DNA of 53,223 nucleotides from a virus. Each line of letters begins with the position of its first letter. Within the stretch, counting starts at the first letter, position 1. Made by a program: the position numbers and the translations under genes. The notes under the pieces were generated by a model. It was not told the DNA's origin. It saw only the letters and a program-made list of their open reading frames with translations, and searched no databases. Below are positions 8,160-16,965 of the stretch, in pieces. The DNA is taken from positions 1-53,223 of the IMG/VR virus record IMGVR_UViG_3300048550_000310, one strand, 5' to 3'.

Positions 8160-9068
8160 CTACCAATTTTTTTTAAGATTAAAGTTTGCTTTACTAAAAG
8201 TCAGTCGATCTACAATTTTATATGGATTGTTCGAGATTATTACAAAGCCTTCGTGTGAAGATGGTTTACCATCAATGAAACATTCAACATTCCCATTTGT
8301 GACAATCGCATCCAGTAGACGCTGTTTCAGTTGGAAGATTTTATGCCACACCATAAGGGTCTGAACATTAACCTCTTGTTTATATTTAGCATCCATAGCA
8401 GCGTACATAACTCCGGCACTCGGAATGCTGCCAGCGCGAATAAATTTATTGACAAAGGTCCTCAAATACAATCTAGTGTGCTTGTCTTTAGATACCTTAC
8501 ACTGAGGAATCAATGTAAGAATCTCAGCAATCAATTTGGGTGCAAACCATTTACTAACACGAGCATCAGTAGTATCGATGAACTCGGTGCCTAGTGCAGA
8601 CGAAAGTTTAACACCAATATGTGCCTCAGCATTAGGAGATACCTCAGTGTACCTGGTGTGAGGTGCTACAATAATATCCCTAGTAACAGGAGAATCAAAC
8701 CGATAACTAATAGTGTTGGGAGTATATGTCCTGCCGCCACCAACACCAATAAAGTCAGCTTGAACAATATCATTAATACGGGGAAGATTATGAAGACACA
8801 AACGAAGGATATCAGCGACCCTACCAGTATGGTTTTGATCGATATCTTCTTGGGTATAATTAATTTTGACTTTAATTTTGTTAAAGACTGACTTTGTTCC
8901 CACAAAAAACTTGCCATTTTCAGGATTAGTACCAAAAACAATTGCGGGAGCACCGTCCCATTTGACACTGACTTTACTACAGAGAACTGCCTGCCGGACA
9001 GCATCAAGTGCCACACGACGACCGTCGAAGATAGAATCCTCTAGGTGTTCAAGGTGTTTGTTGGGCAT
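8160..9068 (-). CDS. Ligase-fold nucleotidyltransferase-like protein (DUF6267-like)
   Basis: 302 aa from the ATG at 9066-9068. I chose this start over an upstream in-frame one at 9119 because GAGGGAC lies directly before it and a TATAAT box sits at 9090-9095, between the two. Residues 36-39 (KWDG in SVKWDGAPA) match motif I of covalent nucleotidyltransferases (DNA/RNA ligases, capping enzymes), where the lysine is adenylylated. EGFVI (273-277) fits motif IV and KIVDRLTFSK (284-293) fits motif V position. Many phages carry this family without an assigned function; RNA or DNA end-joining is a reasonable hypothesis. It neighbours the nucleotidyltransferase-fold gene. Confidence 0.75.
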   Translation of the reverse strand: MPNKHLEHLEDSIFDGRRVALDAVRQAVLCSKVSVKWDGAPAIVFGTNPENGKFFVGTKSVFNKIKVKINYTQEDIDQNHTGRVADILRLCLHNLPRINDIVQADFIGVGGGRTYTPNTISYRFDSPVTRDIIVAPHTRYTEVSPNAEAHIGVKLSSALGTEFIDTTDARVSKWFAPKLIAEILTLIPQCKVSKDKHTRLYLRTFVNKFIRAGSIPSAGVMYAAMDAKYKQEVNVQTLMVWHKIFQLKQRLLDAIVTNGNVECFIDGKPSSHEGFVIISNNPYKIVDRLTFSKANFNLKKNW

Positions 9069-9089
9069 GTCCCTCGTGTCTATACCACT

Positions 9090-9098
9090 ATTATAGCA
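9090..9098 (-). promoter_or_regulatory. Extended -10 promoter TGCTATAAT
   Basis: The minus strand reads TGCTATAAT with the -10 hexamer ending 21 nt before the ATG of the ligase-fold gene. The same TGC-extended -10 occurs before the CobS-like gene and, as TGCTAGAAT, before the VWA gene. A TTGACA lies only 3 nt upstream of the -10, too close to act as its -35. Confidence 0.55.
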
Positions 9099-9133
9099 TG
9101 TCAAAGTTGAGTCGCACATAGGGTTGTGACAGT

Positions 9134-10426
9134 TTAAATACCGGACCTAAGGATCTTTTTAAATTCTGGCGTGATGCCAGCAAAGAACTGAGGCATGGCG
9201 GTAAATGATCCTTTATATCTTAACTCAATATCAAGAACGGGGGTCTTTCCTTTATACAAAGTAAAGAAAACTTTTGCTGCATCTCTAGCAAAAGTTTTCT
9301 GCTTATCCAATTCCATTCTTGCGGGTTGTTTTGCTAACGTTGCCATGGCAATCATAACACTATGAATATCAACCATATTGGCATTACCAACACTAGGTTT
9401 TAAATTATTATCAACAGTACCAACACCTTCCGTTAGATAGAATCCAAACTCAGCTTGCTTCCATGTGTTTAGTTCGTCTAAAAGATTTACCTTAAGAACT
9501 CTTGTTAGTAACGCATCCGCAAGGGTATTACTAACAGCAGGTTTATTCATAATTTCAAGAAATCCAGAGTACAAAGGATTCAATCGACCACCCGTACTCT
9601 TCAACTGATCATTAACATAATTTCTAAAACTTTTTTGTGAGGGAGAACTACCAGATTTAATAAGACCATCTCTAGAAAGTTCGTTCTCTCCTTTAAGATT
9701 AATCAGTGCAATCTGTTCAACCTTTTTTCCTTTCTGTCTAGCAACTTTCATATCCCACAATACCTTTGCATCCTGTACATTACTAGGATTTAATTTTGCA
9801 ATATCCTTTTTCGCAACACCAATATTCTCAAGGGGACCACCCTTTTGACATGCCTGTTTAATTACACCGGCAAAAAATTTAATTCTATGTTCGTTTAGTT
9901 GTGCTCTAACTGGTGCAAGTTTTGGACCCTCAATGAATTTTGAGAATGCGTTATTAATTAGAGTTGGACTTGCTGCAGTTGTTGCTGGTTTCTTTTTCAA
10001 AGAGATACCAACATATGTTTTAGGAGGATAAAACAAAATGACATCGGAGGAGTTGTAGTCCGCCATGCCATATGCGTTGATCTTAAATTTTTCTACGTCC
10101 CTATGCCATTTATTACCAGTTAAATATACTCTTGCCGGAATACCAGGACTAACTTCTTTTCTAGTTCCAATAACAGCAGAAATTGCTGCTGCCATATCAG
10201 CATATACTTTTTTCTTTGCTGCATCATTTGGAAGTTGAATGGCAGCAATCATTCCATTTTTAGTTACATTACCCGCAGCATCTAAAACATTATTTCCTTG
10301 AAGATTCTGCAATATTTTAGCATACAAAGAATCAAATACAGCAGGATCTGTTTTTGCTTGCATTAGTTCGACTGTAGGCAGAAACGCTGCTCCTGCATAC
10401 AGTCCTTCCGAAGGTTCGTATGCCAT
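9134..10426 (-). CDS. Conserved 430-aa phage protein, possible nuclease fold
   Basis: 430 aa, starting MAYEPSEGLYAGAAFLP. Residues 127-145 read SDVILFYPPKTYVGISLKK: an aspartate strand followed by a strand ending SxK, the arrangement seen in PD-(D/E)xK nuclease-like proteins with Ser in place of the acidic residue. That match is weak and no other motif is secure. The C terminus (LRYKGSFTAMPQFFAGITPEFKK) is well ordered. It directly precedes the ligase-fold gene, so a role in nucleic-acid processing fits the context, but a structural role cannot be excluded. Confidence 0.7.
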   Translation of the reverse strand: MAYEPSEGLYAGAAFLPTVELMQAKTDPAVFDSLYAKILQNLQGNNVLDAAGNVTKNGMIAAIQLPNDAAKKKVYADMAAAISAVIGTRKEVSPGIPARVYLTGNKWHRDVEKFKINAYGMADYNSSDVILFYPPKTYVGISLKKKPATTAASPTLINNAFSKFIEGPKLAPVRAQLNEHRIKFFAGVIKQACQKGGPLENIGVAKKDIAKLNPSNVQDAKVLWDMKVARQKGKKVEQIALINLKGENELSRDGLIKSGSSPSQKSFRNYVNDQLKSTGGRLNPLYSGFLEIMNKPAVSNTLADALLTRVLKVNLLDELNTWKQAEFGFYLTEGVGTVDNNLKPSVGNANMVDIHSVMIAMATLAKQPARMELDKQKTFARDAAKVFFTLYKGKTPVLDIELRYKGSFTAMPQFFAGITPEFKKILRSGI

Positions 10427-10449
10427 ACCCTAACATTATTTTTAAGTAT

Positions 10450-10653
10450 TTAGTGAAGGTTATGCCAGACAGCACCGATATTCATCTTACCATGAAAGTA
10501 ACCAGAAACGATCACACTAAGTGTCGCTGCTATCACCCCCAGAAACATCAGACTCGGAACTATCGGGTTCTTCGGTAATGTCGGATTCGATGATGTATCG
10601 TCGGGTTCGGTTTCCTCTGGAGTCGAGGGTTTCGGTTCGATACCATCTTCCAT
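10450..10653 (-). CDS. Small single-pass membrane protein, 67 aa
   Basis: From ATG 10651-10653: an acidic, proline-rich N terminus (MEDGIEPKPSTPEETEPDD), one transmembrane helix at about residues 32-52 (VPSLMFLGVIAATLSVIVSG) and a short tail. GGAG lies 7 nt before the ATG and the start overlaps the upstream stop as TGATG, suggesting translational coupling to the 107-aa gene. It overlaps another frame (10517-10753) over 137 nt. The product is not recognised. Confidence 0.55.
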   Translation of the reverse strand: MEDGIEPKPSTPEETEPDDTSSNPTLPKNPIVPSLMFLGVIAATLSVIVSGYFHGKMNIGAVWHNLH

Positions 10654-10753
10654 CAACCAGCTCCGCTATGCTCGTTAGCAGGTTTTCCGCTATCGCTTTG
10701 TTGCTCGCTTGCTTCCACCTTGGAATGATGTTGGAGTCGTTCGGGGTTGTCAT
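10517..10753 (-). CDS. Conserved small cyanophage protein in an overlapping frame
   Basis: 78 aa: MTTPNDSNIIPRWKQASNKAIAEN..., then GRWYRTETLDSRGNRTRRYIIE, then an acidic Ser/Asp tail. I recognise the GRWYR-TLDSRG pattern as recurrent in T4-like cyanophages. The frame is overlapped along its entire length by the 107-aa gene upstream and the 67-aa gene downstream. No good ribosome-binding site is visible before the ATG. Function is unknown. Confidence 0.55.
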   Translation of the reverse strand: MTTPNDSNIIPRWKQASNKAIAENLLTSIAELVDGRWYRTETLDSRGNRTRRYIIESDITEEPDSSESDVSGGDSSDT

Positions 10754-10976
10754 TTACTGAGGGAACGAAGGGTGTACGGGAAAGATTCTTGATTACAATG
10801 AAGGCATCTTTATTATACTTACGATGCCCTTTGGGTGATGACCACTTCTTATTGTAACCTTCAGGTTGCTCAATACCAGAGACCACAGTGCCTCCAATAT
10901 CAATATGAATATCGTCATTGGTATCCCATCCGAGCGTTTGAATGGTTTGCCAGAGGTCTTCTTGTGTAAACTTCAT
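10653..10976 (-). CDS. Hypothetical protein, 107 aa
   Basis: Begins MKFTQEDLWQTIQTLGWDTNDDIHIDIGG, a compact alpha/beta segment through about residue 75 (AFIVIKNLSRTPFVPSV). The remaining hydrophilic tail (residues 75-107) overlaps the 78-aa frame. The ATG overlaps the stop of the preceding MazG gene by 4 nt (ATGA). It is not recognised; the tail may exist mainly because of the overlap. Confidence 0.6.
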   Translation of the reverse strand: MKFTQEDLWQTIQTLGWDTNDDIHIDIGGTVVSGIEQPEGYNKKWSSPKGHRKYNKDAFIVIKNLSRTPFVPSVNDNPERLQHHSKVEASEQQSDSGKPANEHSGAG

Positions 10977-11374
10977 ACATCACCTTCCTTACGATTCTCG
11001 GAGAAGTGAACATCAAATGTACCTTCTGGATATCGAGCAGAAAGTTTCTCCACATTCATGGCAAGCACTTCATCGAGACTAATGTTCAGACCGATACATG
11101 CTTGAGCAACATACCACATGATGTCACCCAGTTCACGCTTCAGGTGAAACAGGTTTTCTTCATTGACAGATTTGCCCTGAAAGACAATCTTCTTGACAAC
11201 TTCAGTAAACTCACCTGCCTCAGCAGACATTCCTACAGCAGCAGTAAGCAATCGCTCGGTAGGAAATCCCTGACCTTCAAGTTCTTGAAGACGATAAATG
11301 AATGCTTCATACTCTTTGGACGGTGTTGACGTAACTGCATTGACGAATTCAGCATACTTTTTAGGGTCAATCAT
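10973..11374 (-). CDS. mazG: MazG-type nucleotide pyrophosphohydrolase
   Basis: 133 aa. The metal-binding ExxE...ExxD signature of the all-alpha NTP pyrophosphatase family is visible as E52-AG-E55 and E81-LG-D84, separated by a helix-loop segment. Phage MazG enzymes hydrolyse NTPs or dNTPs to monophosphates; in cyanophages they are proposed to shape host nucleotide pools or ppGpp signalling. It overlaps the helicase stop (11367) by 8 nt, so it is co-transcribed with replication genes. Confidence 0.9.
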   Translation of the reverse strand: MIDPKKYAEFVNAVTSTPSKEYEAFIYRLQELEGQGFPTERLLTAAVGMSAEAGEFTEVVKKIVFQGKSVNEENLFHLKRELGDIMWYVAQACIGLNISLDEVLAMNVEKLSARYPEGTFDVHFSENRKEGDV

Positions 11375-12752
11375 ACTTTAAATCTTGAAACGTTTTCTTT
11401 GTTGTAAATTTTTTAACAAGGTCAATTTGCTGTTCTTCAGATCCTTGACCAGAATCAACCAAATCTTTCTGAGCAGATTCCTCAACATCATACAACTTCA
11501 TTTTGGATCTGTCAATACCTATACAGAACCTTTTGTTCATGGCAATATCATTATATCGATTCTTCAATTGCTTGACCATGATCTGATTCATGCCTTCAAG
11601 TTCTTCCGTACTAATAAGGGCAAACATAAGATCAGCAGTAGCAGGAAGACCAAAGGACTCTGAAGTATCAGTAAGGTCAACATCAGAGCTACCATAACCT
11701 GCACGAGTGGTCTGTGTAGCAGAGATGATAGGAACATTACACTCGCAAGCAAAACCTCTAAGTTCCTCTGCGATTGCTTTGACATATGTGTAGGAGTTGA
11801 CAATGCTGCCTTTATATCGTTGGGACGCACAGATATTAAGGTAATCAACAAAGATAATATCGGGTTTAATACTCCGCTTAAGAGCAAGATCACTAACAAG
11901 AGACTTGAAATGTCCGACATGTGCAGATGCCGTAGGGTATTCTTTAATTATAAGTTTACCCTGAGTCTTCTTACTTAGTGTCTTGATCTTCTTATCGAAC
12001 ATAACCTTAGGAAGATCCGTCAATTTTTGAATGGGTATGTTGAGAAGATTCGCGTCAATACGTTCTGCGATTTTCTCCTCCGCCATTTCCAGTGTGATAT
12101 AAAGGACGTTCTTACCCTGTAGGAGTGCTGAAGCGGCAACGTGGCACATAAACAAAGACTTGCCCACACCAGTACCAGCGAGTGCGATATTAAGAGTCTT
12201 ATTAGGAAGACCCCCCTTGGTGATTTTATTAAAGAAGTCAAGATCGAACGGGATCTTGGCCTCTTTGCGATGGTAGAATTCATACCTTTGTTCTGCGTCT
12301 AGGACATAATCGTGACCTACATGCTGATCGAAAGAGACACCTAGTGCCTCTGAAAGAATTGAAGGAATAGCACCTTTATCCCTCTTGGTATCTTGACCGT
12401 CAGCAATCTTGACACTCTCCATAAGAGATAGGTAGATCGCACGCTCCTGACACCACTTCTCCGTAGTATCAACGAGCCAATCGTAGTCTGCGGTATCATC
12501 GGAAAGGACATTTAAAACCTCAAGAATTTCTTTGAATTGATCTTCGTTAAGATCTGTTCTCTCCTGACATTCTATAGCAATAGCGTTAAGAGATGGTAGA
12601 GAATCGTACTGATTCACATACTCATGAATCTCTAAGAAAATAATCTTATGAGACCTTTCTTGAAAGTAATCCATTTTAAGAAAAGGAAGAACTTTTCTTA
12701 TGTACTTCTCACTATTAATGAGGTTGCTAAGAATAGTAAGTTCTAAACTCAT
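11367..12752 (-). CDS. 41: Replicative DNA helicase gp41 (DnaB-like)
   Basis: 461 aa from the ATG at 12750-12752; the upstream in-frame extension lies inside the oxygenase gene and is not credible. RecA-fold motor with Walker A GTGVGKS (193-199), Walker B IIFVDYLNI near residue 300, and a DnaB-like C terminus (QLKNRYND...IDRSKMKLYD). The N-terminal 100 residues are the helical hexamerisation domain. In T4 this protein unwinds the lagging-strand template and partners the gp61 primase, which I do not see in this window. Its start overlaps the oxygenase stop as ATGA. Confidence 0.93.
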   Translation of the reverse strand: MSLELTILSNLINSEKYIRKVLPFLKMDYFQERSHKIIFLEIHEYVNQYDSLPSLNAIAIECQERTDLNEDQFKEILEVLNVLSDDTADYDWLVDTTEKWCQERAIYLSLMESVKIADGQDTKRDKGAIPSILSEALGVSFDQHVGHDYVLDAEQRYEFYHRKEAKIPFDLDFFNKITKGGLPNKTLNIALAGTGVGKSLFMCHVAASALLQGKNVLYITLEMAEEKIAERIDANLLNIPIQKLTDLPKVMFDKKIKTLSKKTQGKLIIKEYPTASAHVGHFKSLVSDLALKRSIKPDIIFVDYLNICASQRYKGSIVNSYTYVKAIAEELRGFACECNVPIISATQTTRAGYGSSDVDLTDTSESFGLPATADLMFALISTEELEGMNQIMVKQLKNRYNDIAMNKRFCIGIDRSKMKLYDVEESAQKDLVDSGQGSEEQQIDLVKKFTTKKTFQDLKYD

Positions 12753-13315
12753 AGGTAGTGTAAGTAAGATCCAACAATGGTTTTTGGTCCTGACACTGGA
12801 GAAAGTCCAGAGTGTCGATATTGCCATGTGGGAGGGAACACCAACATTCTACCACACTTTGGGGTAACTGCATAGTCCAATCTAGGAAATGAAGTCTCGC
12901 CACCCTCCTCTACATCATTGAGGTATAAAAATAAAACTAAAAATCTTTTAGCAGAATCATGATTTCCGACATCTACATGATCTTTAAATTGGTCGTAATC
13001 ATTATTAGCATAGGTCTTAATACGAAACTGCTCAAATGCATATTGATCTGGAAAATCAGGTGCAACATCCAAATCATCGATATATTTTTTTGCAGTGTCT
13101 TGAAAGGTTTGTAGTAAAGTCTCGTAGAGAGAAACCCATAGAGGATCCTTTTCAAGATATCGTACAGATATATTTAGGTCCGAGAACGTAGGTCGCTGCC
13201 CTCTATCAATGTACTCTGGGTCGGACCTATCAAGACACGACAATATGCCATCACATACAGGTTTACTAAGAACGTTATCATAGACTTTAATATAATCCTT
13301 TAGATCAGTTGCCAT
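12749..13315 (-). CDS. 2OG-Fe(II) dioxygenase (prolyl 4-hydroxylase-like)
   Basis: 188 aa from the ATG at 13313-13315, chosen because AGGAG lies 7 nt upstream. The iron triad is H113-x-D115 and H168, and K178 (GPKTIVGSY) is the expected 2-oxoglutarate ligand. EGGETSFP (137-144) is the usual turn of the double-stranded beta helix. Such enzymes hydroxylate proteins, nucleobases or small molecules; no substrate can be read from the sequence. It is wedged between UvsX and gp41, overlapping both (11 nt and 4 nt), so expression is tied to replication. Confidence 0.88.
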   Translation of the reverse strand: MATDLKDYIKVYDNVLSKPVCDGILSCLDRSDPEYIDRGQRPTFSDLNISVRYLEKDPLWVSLYETLLQTFQDTAKKYIDDLDVAPDFPDQYAFEQFRIKTYANNDYDQFKDHVDVGNHDSAKRFLVLFLYLNDVEEGGETSFPRLDYAVTPKCGRMLVFPPTWQYRHSGLSPVSGPKTIVGSYLHYL

Positions 13316-14315
13316 AACGGAACTCCTGACGTGCTGCTTCGTCAAGTTGATCCATCACTTCGGGGGTAAAATACTTCTCCGGATCAGCGAGAATAGACTT
13401 AGGGTAAATAGCAGATTCACCAACAACGATCCGATTCCCCCGCTTGGTGAAGACTCCGTATTTCTCACCCAGTTCCAGTAGTCCGTAATAGCGGTCAAGT
13501 CCACGATCGTAGTAAAGACGGGTTTCAACATCACTGTTCTCCTTCGTTAGACGAGATTTTTGCGCTTTACATTTGATGATGTTACCAACAACCTCAGTGC
13601 CATCCTTCTCTTTTTTCTTAGTCAGATAGATGATAGTAGAAGATGCATACTTCAGTCCACTACCACCACCCATTTCTTTCATGGGCACATAAGAACCAAT
13701 CACATCGTAAGTATGATTCGTGACCAACATGGGCACGTTTGCCTTGCCTAGTTTGAGTGTGAGCACCCTGAAGGCACCTTTGATAAGTTGACTCTTAGTC
13801 ATGTCACGAACCTGCTTGTCAGCAGCAACGTCTGCAATCTCTTTTTCGGTGGAGAGCATACCAAGAGAGTCCAAGACGAACATCAATGGTTTACGATCTG
13901 CCTCATCCTGCTCCATATACTTGTCAAGGATACGACAAGACTGAGTTCGGAATTGTTCAATGGTTGCAACAGGTACAATCATCATACGATCGGATGCAAT
14001 ACCACGATCCTCAATCATCTGCTTAGAAATAGCAGACTCAGACTCAAAGTAAATTACTCCAGCATCGGGATTGCTGTCAAGGAAATGTTGGACAATACCA
14101 AGACAAAAGAAAGTCTTGCCAGTAGAAGACTCACCAGCGATAGCAGTGATCTTGTTTGAGGGGACTCCACCGTAAATTGAACCGCTAACCAAAGCATTGA
14201 AAATGTAACTACCAGTGTCAATGAAATCTGAAGTATCTCCTGCTGAGACACCATCACTGACAAGTCCTGCATATTCATTACCAATCTCCTTTGCCACATC
14301 CTGTAGAAAATTCAC
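13305..14315 (-). CDS. uvsX: UvsX RecA-like recombinase
   Basis: 336 aa. Walker A GESSTGKT (61-68), Walker B around [10 protein letters not shown] (about 145), and a RecA-type core throughout. It forms the presynaptic filament for strand exchange and recombination-dependent replication with UvsY and UvsW, both present in this window. The start codon is GTG at 14313-14315, preceded by GGAGG at 7 nt and overlapping the stop of the 52-aa gene as GTGA, so it is translationally coupled. Confidence 0.93.
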   Translation of the reverse strand: MNFLQDVAKEIGNEYAGLVSDGVSAGDTSDFIDTGSYIFNALVSGSIYGGVPSNKITAIAGESSTGKTFFCLGIVQHFLDSNPDAGVIYFESESAISKQMIEDRGIASDRMMIVPVATIEQFRTQSCRILDKYMEQDEADRKPLMFVLDSLGMLSTEKEIADVAADKQVRDMTKSQLIKGAFRVLTLKLGKANVPMLVTNHTYDVIGSYVPMKEMGGGSGLKYASSTIIYLTKKKEKDGTEVVGNIIKCKAQKSRLTKENSDVETRLYYDRGLDRYYGLLELGEKYGVFTKRGNRIVVGESAIYPKSILADPEKYFTPEVMDQLDEAARQEFRYGN

Positions 14316-14470
14316 TCGTTGACCTCCAATAATGTTGTAATGTAATTAGAACGTTTCATGGCACGTTCAAACCATTGTGCTTCTTTCATATCTTTAAACA
14401 CCTTTTCTTCTCGTGCAGAGAATCCGAAAGCACTTTGATATGAAACGATATATTTTTTAGTTGTATTCAT
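14312..14470 (-). CDS. Small protein between gp43 and UvsX, 52 aa
   Basis: ATG at 14468-14470, stop at 14312-14314. The product begins [19 protein letters not shown] and ends [16 protein letters not shown], a basic alpha/beta peptide. It joins the polymerase stop by an ATGA overlap and the UvsX GTG start by GTGA, so it is locked into one translational chain. Small proteins at this position occur in related phages; function is unknown. Confidence 0.65.
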   Translation of the reverse strand: MNTTKKYIVSYQSAFGFSAREEKVFKDMKEAQWFERAMKRSNYITTLLEVNE

Positions 14471-16965
14471 CCAAATAGAAACTCCAGCGATGCGATTTTC
14501 TCAGGTTGCCATCCAATAGTATCCATAATGACTTTAATAGGTTCAAGGAAAGATTTCTCAAATTGTAGATCATAGTCCACATATCTGTCAAGTCCAAGTT
14601 CTCTCGGAAAGGTCTGTAGATAACTCAGAACATTCTCTCCGATTTTATTAGGATTCTTAAGATAAACAAACTTAATCTTATCACCATCACGAATTAAAGG
14701 ATACTTATGGGTAAGTTTATTTTTCTTATTGTGGAAATTATATAGCAATGCACCTCTCACATGAATTGGTGTACCTTTGCCATAGATTACCGTTGGTGAC
14801 GACCACTTATTTAGATTGTTACACCCTCTAGGAAATGAGATATCTTCGACTGGCAACTTGCTGAACTGTTCCCTAAAGTCGGAAATATATTTTTGGGCGT
14901 CCTCCTCAGTGCTACTCAAGATAACTTCGATACACTGACGAATTTTATCACGACAAACACCAGGAGTAGAAGATTTAACTGCCTCAATACCCATCATTTT
15001 TAATTTGGGTTTTGCATAACGAACACCTTCACTATCCCAAACATTCAAAACATATCGTTTCTTAGCAGTCCATATTCCTTTCTCAGCAATGTTCTCTCGC
15101 TTCATGAACATCTTTTGTTCATAAGCACCAACATAATTTGCTAGTTCTTGATACGATTTTTCAATGAACGGTTCTATTCTTTCTTTACATGCTGAGTCGA
15201 TGAAGTTGACGATTCTTTCTGCACGAACATCCTGTGAAGGGAATACAGAACTGACAAGTAAATCAAGACAGATGTAAATGCTATCAGTATCAGAAGCGAT
15301 AACATAATCATGATCCTCTGTTTTAAGTAATTTGTTTAGGTAAGTATTTACCTTGCTCTCAATCCATCTAATCGAGACTTGACCCGAGAGGGTAATTGCC
15401 TCAGCATTTGCCAGATTGTAGTATCGGAAGTATTGGTTTCCGATGGCACCATAGGCAGAGTTGAGTTGGATTTTTCTTGCCATTTGGATATTGTTAAATT
15501 TTGAAATATCCTTTTGTAGTGATGTGGTCTCTGCAGGTGTGGTGGCATGTTCAAGAGCTTGCTTAGACTTAAGCATTCTCTTCTTGTATATGGTCCGTTC
15601 ATTGTAGATACTCTGCATCATTTCTGGTAGGAACCCAAGTATGTCCTTACGATACTGAGCACCGTTAGCACATACACAACAATCCCCATCAATATCTAGC
15701 GTTTCCTCAAGTATTCGATCAACCGTTGCTCTTGGATGTCTCTCGTCGATGAGGGTCTCTGGCGAGATATTGTACTGCATAATAAGATGAGGATACAGAC
15801 TGTTAAGGTCAAAAGACACAACCCAATCATAGAGTCCTGGTTTCGGTTCTTTGACATATGCCCCTGCGTACTTAGCATCTTTCTCACGAATTTTTTTAGG
15901 AGGAACAACTACTTTCCTATCTGTAAGATAGTTATAGATCATGGTGTCCCACATACGCACCTGACTATACACATCTTCAAAGTTGGTCTTTGCATCATAA
16001 CTCATCGTGATGGCAAGTTCCAACAACTTCATCTTATCTTCCAATCTGTCAATCAGTTCAACGTCTTGTATGTTGTATTCCATAAACTTCTGCCAATCAC
16101 GGGTATAGAAGTCTTTGAAGTTTTCATATTCAGAGTGATCAATTTTTCTTTGACCGAGTTCGACGAAAGCGATATGATCGAGTCGGTAAGACTCCTGATT
16201 TGTATATGTAAACTTACGATATAGATCGAAATAGTCAAGAATGTTGATACCAGAGATATCATAAGCATAATTTTTACGCCCTTGTACATAGACTTCTCTT
16301 TCATTTGCACGACCCCATGGCGATAGTGATTTCATCCATTTCTCACCGAGCACACGATTCACTCGACGAGCAATATATGGTACGTCATATAGATTAATAT
16401 TCCAACCCGTTAAGATATCAGGTGTATTTTGCGCCCACCATCCAAGAAAATGGTTAAGCATTTCATTCTCAGTCCAGAAAATAAACGCTTCCACACCTTC
16501 AGGTGGAGTAAACTCACGAGTTGCCCAACTGTAATACTTCTTAGTCACCATATCTTTAATGGTGATTGACAACATTTCTTCCGCTGCTTCATCAACATTG
16601 GGGAATCCATTCTCAGATTGCACCTCAATATCAAGAGCAAATATTTTCATCTGATTAATATTATAATCAATCTCACCAGGAAACTCTCTACGAATCCATT
16701 GGTATACAAATCTCTCGTAACCATGAACTTCAAATCCTTCTACGCCATCATATTGTTGAATGAATTCTCGGGCTTTCTTTGCTGTTTCAAACGTCATTGG
16801 AGTGACATTCTTACCACTCAAAGTCTTGAACTCTTCTTCTTTATTTGACAAGACATACAAAGTCGGGGAGAAGTTACAGCGAAACTGTACAGGTTCGCCG
16901 TGCTTGATTCCCCGATAGAGTATGGTGTCACCAGCAAGTTGAATGTTGGTGTAAAATACGCTCAT
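14467..16965 (-). CDS. 43: DNA polymerase gp43 (family B)
   Basis: 832 aa. Exonuclease motif I is LDIEVQ (D112, E114) and exonuclease motif II is TGWNINLYDVPYI. Polymerase motif A is SFDLNSLYPHLI, motif B ARKIQLNSAYGAIGN and motif C ASDTDSIYI with the catalytic aspartates. The exonuclease and polymerase residues are all present, so a proofreading replicase is expected. It would work with clamp gp45 and loader gp44/gp62 encoded upstream. The start overlaps the stop of the 85-aa Sm-like gene (ATGA). Confidence 0.96.
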   Translation of the reverse strand: MSVFYTNIQLAGDTILYRGIKHGEPVQFRCNFSPTLYVLSNKEEEFKTLSGKNVTPMTFETAKKAREFIQQYDGVEGFEVHGYERFVYQWIRREFPGEIDYNINQMKIFALDIEVQSENGFPNVDEAAEEMLSITIKDMVTKKYYSWATREFTPPEGVEAFIFWTENEMLNHFLGWWAQNTPDILTGWNINLYDVPYIARRVNRVLGEKWMKSLSPWGRANEREVYVQGRKNYAYDISGINILDYFDLYRKFTYTNQESYRLDHIAFVELGQRKIDHSEYENFKDFYTRDWQKFMEYNIQDVELIDRLEDKMKLLELAITMSYDAKTNFEDVYSQVRMWDTMIYNYLTDRKVVVPPKKIREKDAKYAGAYVKEPKPGLYDWVVSFDLNSLYPHLIMQYNISPETLIDERHPRATVDRILEETLDIDGDCCVCANGAQYRKDILGFLPEMMQSIYNERTIYKKRMLKSKQALEHATTPAETTSLQKDISKFNNIQMARKIQLNSAYGAIGNQYFRYYNLANAEAITLSGQVSIRWIESKVNTYLNKLLKTEDHDYVIASDTDSIYICLDLLVSSVFPSQDVRAERIVNFIDSACKERIEPFIEKSYQELANYVGAYEQKMFMKRENIAEKGIWTAKKRYVLNVWDSEGVRYAKPKLKMMGIEAVKSSTPGVCRDKIRQCIEVILSSTEEDAQKYISDFREQFSKLPVEDISFPRGCNNLNKWSSPTVIYGKGTPIHVRGALLYNFHNKKNKLTHKYPLIRDGDKIKFVYLKNPNKIGENVLSYLQTFPRELGLDRYVDYDLQFEKSFLEPIKVIMDTIGWQPEKIASLEFLFG

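Noticed and set aside
9090-9106. TTGACA plus TATAAT as a full promoter
   Set aside because: The two boxes are separated by only 3 nt, so they cannot act together; only the extended -10 is kept.
9069-9119. 17-residue N-terminal extension of the ligase-fold protein
   Set aside because: It would be encoded across the putative -10 box, and a good ribosome-binding site sits at the internal ATG at 9068.
12753-12827. 25-residue extension of gp41
   Set aside because: It lies inside the oxygenase gene and has unlikely composition; the ATG overlapping the oxygenase stop as ATGA is the normal junction.
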